Shown in pieces: positions 47,807 through 58,500 of a stretch of 64,000 nucleotides of DNA (its first letter is position 1; each line of letters begins with the position of its first letter). The notes below the pieces were generated by a model. The model saw nothing but the letters and a program-made list of their open reading frames with translations, searched no databases and had not been told where the DNA came from. This DNA comes from Methylomonas sp. 11b (lineage in GTDB: Bacteria > Pseudomonadota > Gammaproteobacteria > Methylococcales > Methylomonadaceae). The stretch lies in NCBI RefSeq assembly GCF_000515215.1, contig NZ_KI911557.1:744001-808000 (forward strand), in the 5' to 3' direction. The position numbers and the translations under genes are program-made.

Positions 47807-47832
47807 GAAACCCGCCTTTGCGGGTTTCTTCG
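47807..47832 (+). terminator. Rho-independent terminator after fae
   Basis: GAAACCCGC and GCGGGTTTC form a perfect stem around a TTT loop, followed by TTCGATTT. The T-tract is short. Confidence 0.75.
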
Positions 47833-48010
47833 ATTTGGCGCAAGCATTTATCTAAGCGGCAAAACACTGATAACAAGGATCAGACTGTGCGTAGCCAAGC
47901 CGTCTCCCAACCAAAATTCAATACCAACTACCGTCTGGCTGGTCGGTGGGTGAGATCCAATGGCCTACACCCAGCAAAATCGTACTGGGTCCGGTCGTCA
48001 ATTACGGCTA
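47833..48010. other. Intergenic region, no gene seen
   Basis: Nothing convincing was found between the terminator and the IS3 remnant. Confidence 0.4.
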
Positions 48011-48181
48011 TCACGATACAGTCAGCTGTTTCTTCCAGTCGACAATCTGGTTTTGATGAATCTCAAACTCCTGGGTCAACTGCGCCAGGGTTTTATCACC
48101 CGTCAAAGCGGCCAAGGCGACTTTGGCCTTGAAGGCCGGCGAATGTTTTCTTCTCGGTTTTTTGGACATCTTCTGCTCCAT
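48011..48181 (-). pseudogene. IS3-family transposase OrfA fragment
   Basis: From the ATG at 48181 the frame (MEQKMSKKPRRKHSPAFKAK) reads the HTH_Tnp_1 domain of IS3-type OrfA, with ALAALTGDKTLAQLTQEFEIHQNQIVDWKKQL. It is cut after that helix by a few unrelated codons and a stop. The OrfB half is absent. An end-like sequence (TTCAATTTTTCGGGGCCAGCTC, 48238-48258) lies on the other side, so this is one end of a deleted element. Confidence 0.8.
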
Positions 48182-48264
48182 TGTTTTGTCCTTACGGACG
48201 TTCAAAAGTAGCAGGGATTTTCACTTAACCGGCTGTTCAATTTTTCGGGGCCAGCTCTAACAAA

Positions 48265-48745
48265 TTAAAAAGACCGGACAGCACGCACGCTAAGCTTACT
48301 GTATTTATTGTAGCGATCCTGGTCGCCATTGCCGAAGCCCTGGATCCAGGCGCTGTTGATGTCTTGCTCCGTAGCGCTCCAATAGTCGTCTTTAGCAAAA
48401 CCGCCCACCACGTTTTCTGTGTTCATATAAGACTTTTAACTCAGTCTTTGTCGGCAAATGCCAGCCGGAGCCATAAGCGCCTGCAACTGTAACAGCGTCA
48501 CTCCAACTTAGTGAATTGATCTCATCGGCTGCTTTCGCTTCCAGGCCATGCTCACCCATATCATCGACATAATAGACTTTGCCACCTTGGGGGCCACTGT
48601 CGCCGAGCCCATTTATTGCAGCAGTCTTAGCTCTCTCGCTATATGGAATGGCCGGACTAACAGTGCTTTCCGCTTGAACAGCATGCCCCAATAATAAACC
48701 CACAGCCAATAAAACCACTTTTGCTATTTCTTTGAGATCAATCAT
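48265..48745 (-). pseudogene. DUF1566 domain secreted protein, frameshifted
   Basis: The start at 48745 gives a signal peptide (cleavage near residue 25, AVQA) followed by a DUF1566-type core with SGWHLPTKTELKVLYEH. The frame then shifts by one near 48420. The other frame continues with MNTENVVGGFAKDDYWSATEQ and ends IQGFGNGDQDRYNKYSKLSVRAVRSF at the stop at 48265. The whole domain can thus be recovered. A single-base error in sequencing or a recent mutation are both possible. Confidence 0.75.
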
Positions 48746-49195
48746 GGCAATGCTCCTTATTTCTGTTTGGCTGTTAGTGGTTCACTGTCGCTGATGCGGC
48801 GCTTTACGCAAGTTATTAAGTTCACAGCCTAGATTAGCGAGGGTATTTATTAGTTCCTGGTATTGGCTATCATAGTGAAAGGCCAGATGACTTGCCTGCC
48901 CCAGACTACAAAGTGGGCAATTGGAGATGGATGTTGAACATGGTTTGCCTGAGTTTAGAGTCAACGAAATGTATCGAAGTGTCTAGCGATACTGTCACAG
49001 CAAATTAAATCTTAACTATCAGCTGTGGTGCTAGTAAACTCGGTGAAGAATGGCAGTTTTCAGAAATCGGAATTCAATGCCAGCTTTCCGGCGATGAATC
49101 TGAAGAGTGGACCGTCAACACCCAACCCTAAGGCGACGATCAGCGGTAAATCTAAATTCTCTTCAAAGCCGACATTCAAATTCATAACGACAAAG
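48746..49195. other. Intergenic region, 3' of the TcA-C gene
   Basis: No gene is supported here. A short 60-codon minus-strand frame at 48782-48964 lacks any recognisable character. Confidence 0.4.
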
Positions 49196-52100
49196 CTATT
49201 GCGCGCCTTCCGACCAGTCAACGACTAACCAAAGGTCATCAAGCGCATTCGAATCAGATCGGATCTCGAATGTACCAAAGGGTTGAAACGGCGACTGGTC
49301 AAAGGCTGCTCCGTTAACAAGTTGGCTATTTCCAATAGCCTTGTTGTTGTGTATGAGCTCAACATCACCCGATGCGTCGCCGGTGAAGAAAATGTGGATT
49401 CGTTTCGCCGGTTGAGTCATCTTTTCTAAACGATAAGGAAAATGCTCTTTCCCAAGGTTAAACTTCAAATGCGCTTTACCATCTTCAGAGACTACACGTT
49501 GTTTGAATTTTGCCCATTCACTACCGAATTCATGCCGCATCGAAAAAACTCTCGCTGAACTATTCTTAAGCCAATTTTCAGCTGCTTGTTCGGCGCTCGC
49601 TCTGCTTCCTTCCGGCCTAGCGGTGTAACGAACTGTGATAATGACATCCGCTATAGTGTCGTAGTCGAACGGTCGTGGTTTCCCGAGAAGTTCGAGTGAC
49701 CAGGAACTGATAGCCCCTGCATTTTCAAATGGTAGATATCGCTCATCTCGCAGATTAGTTTCGAACAGCCCGCTATCGCTCTGGGCTCCGCTGGTAATGA
49801 TCGTCTTTACAGCAGCTGCGTATGGTATGAAGTTAGTTGTGTCATCCTGAGGGTTATTACCATATCCGCCCGACCCTTTGCGCACATAACTCTGAGTGAG
49901 TACCAATGCACAATTCACGCTGGCATAGGGCCCTACGACGCAGGGTATAGAGACCGCCACCGACTTGATGCGACGAAAGCTGTGGCCCGGGCAGTCCAGA
50001 TCAAAAAGGGCTTCTGCTATTTCGAATTCACTGCGGCCTGACTGCCGCAGCTCGATGAGTTTTAGAGGGAACCAATCTCTGAGGCTTATGTGTTTCGTGA
50101 TCTCATATTCACGTGTGTTGGCCTCGGCATAGGCCATCTCGAGTCGCTTCAGATCGAAATAGAGTTTTTCACCAGCAAACAGACCTTCTCTTCCGGCAAG
50201 ATAGCTATTTTGAACGAACCTCAAATCCGAGTTTCCGACCTCATACTGAAGCGCATTTTCAGCTTTCTTGGCCACATCAAAAGCAAACTGAAAGCACTTC
50301 GCATGCAGGCTTTGCGCCTCGCGCTTCATCCAAAGGTAAAACTCTTCAGTGGTTGTTTTACGCCGGTCGCCCGACATTAGATTTTGTTCATTCGTCAGAA
50401 ATTCCAAAACATCCTTAGATTGTTGAATTTGAGTGAGATGGTGTTCATGTTCGCGCTTGGCAATGTATTCTCGTAGTTCGGCAGATCGGTACTGCTTATA
50501 AATTTGTGTTAGTTCGCAAGCTGCGAGTTTTCGTTGAAACGCCCAATCTTGTTCACGACGCGAGTAGGAGCCCATTTTTCCGGCCAAATTTGCTTCATGG
50601 CTCAGACGCCCAGCAACGCCATTCGCAACGTCGGTTAATCCTCGCATGAATGCTCCTAGCTGCGTTCCTCCAAAATTGATTCCAACTCCAAGACCTAAAG
50701 GTTTTGCTGCCGCTTCTGCGTCGGGGATCATACTCAAAAATGCTCCGGTCGCCTGAATAGCCATAGCTACTTCTCGAACGATTTCGGTCGCTTCGAGGAG
50801 ATCGATCTCATGCGCCTCCTCATCAGAAACTTTATGTCCGCCATCGCGAAAGCTTGAGCCAATCTGAACATTGGGATCATCTGCCGCAACGTCTGGTTCA
50901 ACCAATGTTGAGGCACGCTGCTCAAACAGTTTACGATCAAATAACGGATAATCGGGTAGTTTAATTTGATTATTATCAGTGCCAAGCAGCCTGTCGTAAT
51001 GCCGGAAGCGTTGGAAAGCCGTCTGAAGGTTGGCTTCGATTCCTTCTCGGTTTTTTATTGCTTCTTGCCATTGAGCGTATTTGACCGCTTCAACTAACCC
51101 GAGCATCCCTACCTCATGCCGGGCACGAAGCACACTCAGAGTTTCGCCATCTTTTTTCTCCAGGGCCGATAATATTTGGCCACCGAGCGATTTGACCTCC
51201 TGGGCCATTTCAAGCGCTTTCTGGAGAAGAAATTGGAAACGAACTGGAGATAAGGCGCCCGCAGAGCCGTCAATGATTGCCCCGATGTCCACGCCGGCTG
51301 CAATCGCCCGAGCAAGCATGGCGGGATCAATGGGCGGAGCAAATAATGGCAGTTGACGAAACACGCCTTGCAAATTGAGGCTGTTTCGGATTTTGAACAG
51401 CCGGTCACCCACCGTGTCCCAGTAACCGATATATTTCTCGTTTCTAGGAATACAGAAATACAGGCTGCGTCCCACGCTTTCCAGAACAGCATGTTCCGGC
51501 TTAGTTTCAGTAGCTTCTGCTGGGGGGAACAAATCGAAAGCAATTTCCGCTTCCAACGCAACCGCCGCGTTGCCAAATTCATCGAGTTGATTCCTGAGGC
51601 TTGCATAGGTTTGTTTTTTTACGGAACCGCGCCGGGGTATGGCTTGCGGACGCGGCCCCAAAATATTCGCGGCGAGAACGTAGATCTGCATCGCTTCATT
51701 AATGCTTTCGCGCGTATCCTGACGAAAGAGGGAATCTCCCCAGGCAATCAGATTATCGAGATACGCCATTACCGTGGCATACATATAGGCTGTGGGTCTT
51801 GTTCGAGCCACAAGGTGAGGTCGAAAGGGTTTATCGCGCCAGGCACCGATTGCTCTAACTGTTGCATCGCGTGCCACGGCATTGTCACCGGTGGCCAAAT
51901 TAAACATCACTTCTTCTATAAGTTCGACTTCATCAATTCTGAAAGGCTTGAATTTCCAAAAACGCTTTGGTCCAAGCGCCGGATTAGAATTATCGAGTGG
52001 ATCGAATATATGATGAAACCACCGTTGCGCTTCTGCGTACCTGCCGTTCTTGCCAAGATTAAGTGCAATTGTGAAAGGCAAGTGATAAAAAACCTCCCAG

Positions 52101-52513
52101 TTGTATACCGCATAGGCACCAGCTTGGTAGTCGAAATCGAGGTCGTCGACGGGTAAACCTTCATCTTCCAGGGCCGAGTCCGCCTTGCGTAGTGCCAAGA
52201 CAGCAACGGGTGAATTTTGAAGGAGGGCCGGATCAATTTCAGGGATGGGACTACTGGCACCGTAATCCCTCATGAAATAGGTACGCCTCAAGTCAACATC
52301 GGTGTCGAGCTTTTCGAGTCCATCAATGTCGTTCAAAATCAGCTCAGCCATGAGTTTCTGGGCGTAAGGGTGTGTGTGGCCGGTAAATTTGTACAGTACA
52401 CGCCGAGCATGGTGTACAGTGTGTTGATATTCGTGTTCGCTTTTTATTTTTGTCCAGTAACCCAAAGATGCTTTGTAGGAATCGATATACCCGTGGAAAT
52501 AGCGACTTTTCAT
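49196..52513 (-). CDS. Tc toxin subunit A, C-terminal part (TcB-binding)
   Basis: The 1105-residue protein matches the C-terminal portion of TcA. YNWEVFYHLPFTIALNLGKN and AQRWFHHIFDPLDNS (about residues 135-175) are typical, followed by YLDNLIAWGDSLFRQDTRE (about residue 250) and ILGPRP. A long coiled region follows (residues about 560-760), with QIYKQYRSAELREYIAKREHEHH near residue 670. The last 300 residues look like the beta-rich TcB-binding domain. The gene overlaps the N-terminal TcA gene by 4 bp (ATGA), with AAGGGG before the start, so together they replace the usual single TcA. The signature TcA pore-forming and channel segment should be here. Confidence 0.88.
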   Translation of the reverse strand: MKSRYFHGYIDSYKASLGYWTKIKSEHEYQHTVHHARRVLYKFTGHTHPYAQKLMAELILNDIDGLEKLDTDVDLRRTYFMRDYGASSPIPEIDPALLQNSPVAVLALRKADSALEDEGLPVDDLDFDYQAGAYAVYNWEVFYHLPFTIALNLGKNGRYAEAQRWFHHIFDPLDNSNPALGPKRFWKFKPFRIDEVELIEEVMFNLATGDNAVARDATVRAIGAWRDKPFRPHLVARTRPTAYMYATVMAYLDNLIAWGDSLFRQDTRESINEAMQIYVLAANILGPRPQAIPRRGSVKKQTYASLRNQLDEFGNAAVALEAEIAFDLFPPAEATETKPEHAVLESVGRSLYFCIPRNEKYIGYWDTVGDRLFKIRNSLNLQGVFRQLPLFAPPIDPAMLARAIAAGVDIGAIIDGSAGALSPVRFQFLLQKALEMAQEVKSLGGQILSALEKKDGETLSVLRARHEVGMLGLVEAVKYAQWQEAIKNREGIEANLQTAFQRFRHYDRLLGTDNNQIKLPDYPLFDRKLFEQRASTLVEPDVAADDPNVQIGSSFRDGGHKVSDEEAHEIDLLEATEIVREVAMAIQATGAFLSMIPDAEAAAKPLGLGVGINFGGTQLGAFMRGLTDVANGVAGRLSHEANLAGKMGSYSRREQDWAFQRKLAACELTQIYKQYRSAELREYIAKREHEHHLTQIQQSKDVLEFLTNEQNLMSGDRRKTTTEEFYLWMKREAQSLHAKCFQFAFDVAKKAENALQYEVGNSDLRFVQNSYLAGREGLFAGEKLYFDLKRLEMAYAEANTREYEITKHISLRDWFPLKLIELRQSGRSEFEIAEALFDLDCPGHSFRRIKSVAVSIPCVVGPYASVNCALVLTQSYVRKGSGGYGNNPQDDTTNFIPYAAAVKTIITSGAQSDSGLFETNLRDERYLPFENAGAISSWSLELLGKPRPFDYDTIADVIITVRYTARPEGSRASAEQAAENWLKNSSARVFSMRHEFGSEWAKFKQRVVSEDGKAHLKFNLGKEHFPYRLEKMTQPAKRIHIFFTGDASGDVELIHNNKAIGNSQLVNGAAFDQSPFQPFGTFEIRSDSNALDDLWLVVDWSEGAQ

Positions 52514-55500
52514 CTGAGTACCCCTTTTAAATTGAATTCCCTGATGGTGCGAACAAGAGCAGGCTGAAGTCCTTCACTCACGTTGGCTACCATCGACGGG
52601 GATATTGTCTTTGCTAACTGAAGGGAATTTGCATCAAACGCTTCTGAGTGAGCTAATGGACTAATCGTTCCTTTTGGTGTCCGAATGACCGTACGCGCAT
52701 CGAATAAAAATTTACTTACATTAAGAGGTATCTTAATAATACTGGCGGTGCTCGGCGCAATATCAACCGCATTGGGAATGATGATATGCAATGGAATATA
52801 AATTTTCGGTTCGACGTATTCGCTAGTGGTAACGATCCAATCAGTCCATTCATGGACAGTAGTTTCAACAACATAGGGCTCTACGAAAAATGTGTGGTCT
52901 CTCGTTGAGGATTCATAGAAGAAGGGCGCGGCTAATGCTGCAAGCGAGTTGGGTGGAAATGGATTCTGTAGCCAATACACTCCGTGATGCCAGCTGCCGT
53001 CATTCCAATATAACTCCTGGGGATTACCATTTTCATCGAAATACACCACATGTTGCGTTTGCATTGCTTCAAATGAATAGCCCGCCAGATTGGAGCCTGC
53101 CTTTGGGGCTGAAGTAACGGTATTAGTTAGAATATGCTCATGCCAGCCGTTCAGCCACCAAAGCTCAACTACTTGATCGTTTTCACCTCGATAAACAACA
53201 TGATGTTCTGAAAATCCCTCTGTAGCGTAACCGACAGGATCACCCTTTGCCTTCGTCGAGTTCGCACCAATGGGATTGTAATTCCACAAATCTGAATTTC
53301 CCCACAACTCGTGAATTCGGTCGTCGATCCCACGATAGACCACATGATGTGTCCCGTGACTTTGAAATGTATAGGCTGCTGGATTAGAACGGGGCGCTGG
53401 TTTGACGACGCCGACTATTGATTCGGTAATGTTTTTATGTGACCAATTTTGTCCATAAAAATCACTTTGAAGCTCGTGAATGTCACCGTCATCACCAAGA
53501 TAAATTATATGGCGACTCAAAATGGTTGTGATACCGGACTCGGTTTTCGTTACAACAAACCCAGTCGGATCACTGTTTATCTTGGGAATCCCTGGTAACA
53601 GCTCTTTCGTATCCCAGTTACCCAAGGGTGACCTAAGCGTGACAAGCAATCTTTCGTCCTTGGTTCTAAACACTATTCCACGCTGAGGGAGAAATACTCC
53701 TCCGTAAGGTTTACCCTCTGGATGCCCGTCTGGATTTGACGCTTGATAAACAGTTTCCGCTTGCCAGCCTGTTCCCATCTGTTCATTGTCGTCCATGATT
53801 GAATCAAGTTGAGACCAAACTAGCTCGTATACCTTCGTGGCTCCAGCATATGCAATGCAAATCATGCCACGATCATCGATGGCGTAGCCGTAGGGGTCGC
53901 TTACTGCGGGCTCGATGTCGACAGTTGGATCAGCCCTTTCAGCATCTGCACTTGGTGTCTGATAAAACCATCCATTTCTTGTCCAGAAGAGATCGTAGAT
54001 GCTGCCATCACTGGAGCGATATACCACATGCTGGGCGTTCTGCGGTCCAAAAATAAAGCCGCTCGGCCTCCCTACTCCAGACGGCGGAATTTGAGATGGA
54101 ACGGGGAGAGTATCGTTGCTAGGCACAAGTAGTTTAAAGTCGCCGCCTCGTTCCAGAATGGTGTAGCTGCCACTTTTGACGTCATTACTCCCGGTTTGCG
54201 AGTTCTGCTCCACCGCGGAAACGAACTGGGCTTGTAAGGAATTAGAACCTTTCCATTTCGAGCCAGTTTTTTTAATATTGGCAAATGGCGGCGAGGGAGG
54301 AGCGTCTGCCGATAGAATTGAGGCTGGAGGGGCCAGCTTGCTGTAGAACCGGAAACGATGCCCCTTGCCTTCGTTGTGTTTAATATGAATTTCGAGGTCG
54401 TCATCCTCTATACCTTTAGCGTTTTGTATTAACACTGCACGTACGAAAAAAGCTTCCTTATCGCTATCAGTCGTGGCTTTTAATCCGTCGAAATCCGTCT
54501 CTACGAACCCAGAAATCGACGATCGGTTCACCCACTTACCACTAATTTTTTCAACCCAGTGAAGTTGAACTTTAACCTTAGTTGTCGAGCGCAACTTGCT
54601 GGCTTCAACCGAATCTGCGCTCGGTTTGAATGTTGTCGGGGTATTTGGATTCTCTTTAGTCTCCTCAAAAAACGCAGTCCAAAATAAATACATCCTCCCC
54701 CGCCACAAAGTAAGCACCAGATGCGCGCCTTCAATTCCGACATCAATGGGCTCCCATGGCGTCCACATACCGTGGCTGACCTGACGATAAAAATACTTGT
54801 GCGGCCCATGTGGCGTACGTCCTAGTACGTGTATGATTGAACTGTCGGCACTGGGGCCTGGCTCAAAATACATGGTCAGCATTTCAAGCCGCGCAATCTG
54901 TTCGAGACCTTTCAGATAGTCGAACAAAGCGGTTCGAACGAGGTCATCATTGACGTCTCCCTCCAAAAGTTTGCCTTCCAGCTCCCTAAAGATGTGGCTT
55001 TTATCATCCCGAAATTCCGGATCGAGCCAATTCTCTGGCCAAATAAACATTTTACGGTTGACTTCCCAAACGCGGTATCGACGCACCCATTCCCATCGCT
55101 TGGCATCGATTATTTGTGGATCAACGCCTTCAGGCTCGAGATTCATTAAGCAGCGTTGAACGAAAAGCTGCACTGACGAAATTGCCGCCTGAATTCGAGA
55201 TGCCACTACAACTGGCTCCATGCCTGGATCAAGCAACAGATATTCAAATAGCTTTTCGGGCGTGTCGCCATACTTCGGTTTTTCACCCTCCATCACGTGT
55301 GTGAGATGTGAGACCAAAGCGTCGCGCTGCTTCTTTCTTAAAGAGTCGTAGATCGGTTTAACCAATCGCCGCCAAGCTGAAGGGCTATACCGTCCTTTAA
55401 GGGACGAGCGAACCTTGCGCGCTACCACATCGTCGATAGGTGCACTCGCGAACTGAACGACATCGGCGGGTTTTAGACCGATGCGGGTAAAGCACTTGAG

Positions 55501-58500
55501 CGACTCGATCGTCCTGCGTAAAGCGGCTGGATCAGCTAGAGCCGGAACCTCAAAAGTTTCCGACCTAATTGTTTTTGCGCCGATCGCATAGAGTGCGGGT
55601 TCTAACCAAGCCACTTTAAGACCTGTTAGCGCGGCCACCGCTTCGTGTAATACCTTCTCTCTGTCAGCAATGGGGTGATCGGTGTCCAACGGCGGCCTAG
55701 CGGCCGAAAGAACCGCCAAGATTCGTTCGCTTCGGCCAAATTCTTTCCGCACGGCGGCAAGTTCGAGCCAAACAGATAATCTACTTCTGATTTCTCGGGC
55801 TTTAGCATCGGATGTAACCTCTTCAATCGGCAAATCATTCAAATTCAGCGCCTGCGAAACACCTCTGAGGTAAGAAAGTTCAGTGTCTGTGATTTCTAGT
55901 GACTTCAGGAGATCAAGTGTCGCTCGAAGACGCCGCAGGGAAGCCGTGATTCGACCAGGCTCACTAAAACCATTTTCTATAAGTGGTTTTCCGGTTTCAT
56001 CCAATAACGTATTGCTGAGTAGGTTGCTGATGAGCCCATCCGGTGCCGTGAGCTGAGCCGCCAATGTCTGGACGAGTAACAGGTTTTGTTTATCGACCAG
56101 GATCTTTTGTTGCTGCAGGTCAGGAGAACCTTCATGCGACAAGGCTAGAATTGCAATACGAGCAGGGTCGTTATCAGGACTGGGTTCATCGGCAATGCCA
56201 CGGTAACGGCAAACTCGCTCAATGAACGCAATTTCAACACCCGTTTCCCGTATAAGATCCAACTCCTTTACAAATGCCAGAGTTTCGTTCCAGGGAATGT
56301 CTTTGGTAACTTCGGTCAATGGAGCCGTGTCAATGGCAGACAATGGCTTTCGTTCCGAGAGGCTCAACAATGCTAAGAGTTCAGTAATTGAAACCTCAAG
56401 TCCACGCGCCAAAATTGCATGACGCATCAGTATTGAAAGGTTTGCGATCGACAGATTTCTATTGTTTACGCCTGCCGCATTCAAAATCGGCTCAATCTCG
56501 TCTTCTGAAAGTTGAAGGGCTTGGCGAATTCCATCCACATGATCAGCAATTGGAACGGTTTCAGTCAGCACATGTCCCAAGCGTTTCTTGAATACCTCGT
56601 GATCCAAAACAGCCCGCCCCATGAACAAGCGCTCATATAGGCACGAGATCCCAGTCGTTGGTATATCGCTCCAAAAAACCAGGATCTCTTCCCGCGTCAC
56701 CCGATCTTCAAAGCTTTCCCTAATTTCCTCGACATGCGCGAGATAGCAGAGCGCCGTTTTTATCGCATCCGGCCAAGTTTTGACGGTTAACGAAGACACC
56801 GAGGGCATTACCGCCATCAAAGCACGATCTAGTTCGTGGATATCCCAACCCAGCTTTTTATATAAGCGCACGAAAGCATTCAGTTTAAGAAACCTGAGTG
56901 ATAACTCCCCTTCAACATAGCTGGGTTCCTGATCGAAGGCCAAACTTGTTAAAGAAAAGTCGCAACCGACGCTCGGTGATTGCAAGAGTAAGGTTGAGCG
57001 CCGAATATCGCCTGTTCGCATAAATCGAAGTTCATCGACCTGAATGCCTTGAGCAGATAACGATGCTTCCAGCTCGCTTCGGCTGGCGGGGCTCAACGGT
57101 GTGCCTTCGCCGAAATATCGATCGAGCAAATGAGCATCAACACCCAGCCTATTTAACGAGATCAGGACCTCGATTTCGGGATTGATGAAACGTGTTCGGA
57201 TCAACTCGACTAGCTCCTCGTAGCTCACACCCAAGCGTCTGGCCAGCGTCTTCGCGTTGCGAAGCCCTTTTTCGGAGGGCCGAGTAACACCGTCGACTGT
57301 CTCCGTTGCAACAAGTGCATCAGCCGCGGACGTGTAGCCAAACAGCAAATACCATTCATCGCTTTTGGTTAGCGCTGAAATATCCGCCGGCGAAAACCCG
57401 AGCCGCTCGAACCAGACATCCATCCAGCCGTCAGCGCGTGCCGCCGCAGAGGCGGAGAGCGAAGATGGACGAACTAAAAGTTCGCGTAACCGCCACAACG
57501 GGATGCCAAGCTGATTCAAAAACGTACGGACCATTTCAATCGGTAAATCAAATGGAAGCGTAATCGGATATACCAGATCGCGAAGACCGGGCTTGCCCTT
57601 ATCCCCAACGTATGCACTCCAAAGAATATTTTGCGGTTCTGCTAACAAGTCCTGACTTGAAGCTTCCCCGACATCGTAAGCCTCTATTTCAGGCGCCGAC
57701 TGATCGGCCATCATCAACTGCTCGAGTATTTCATTAATAAGGTCGATGTGCGGGAGCGCAACGTTGGTGTTTTCACAAGTCAGTGCGATATTTTTGATAT
57801 CCGGACGACGCGCGTTCAAAGCGTCGAACGGCTTGCTTTTGGTGTAATCGACGCCAATACGTACTTTATAAGCACCTTTAATGGTTGCCCAAGCCTCTTC
57901 ATCCGGGTCGATGAAAGCGAGCAAATCGACAAGATAGGCAGCAGGGCTCAACACGGATTGACACTGATTGCATTCGCAGTAGTCGACGGAGCCAAATAAC
58001 GTCTCGAGTGTTGGGAAAAGCCCTGCAAGCTTCTTCCGTGTAGCAACTATTTGATCGTCCCGCTTACTAGTGTCATCCGGGCTTGATCCGGGTGCATAAG
58101 AAACGGTATTGAGGCGTTTCAGCCCGTCAAACACGTTGAATACCGTTGCGGCCTGCTGTTTTGCCTTCCAATAGATACTTTTTCTGATGTCCAAATCGCC
58201 CGCTTTAGGTTGGGTACGGAAAAAAATTCGGATCCGTTCATGGAAGGCATCAAAATCGTGTCTCGCAATTTCTGTTGCCGACGAAAAACCGGCCGCCATG
58301 AGGGCATTCATGGACTCATCGTCTGGGCTAACGCTATACAAGGAAGATAATTTGCGAACCGTGGCAAGCGCACTTTCCTGCATTTCCGGAGCAATCTCTT
58401 TCCATACTGCCGAACTATTGCTCGCGATAAAATTGCTTAATGGCGTCTTGCCCAAACGAAATCCCAGGTTGGTCGCGTTTTTCAAAAACCGACCAACATT

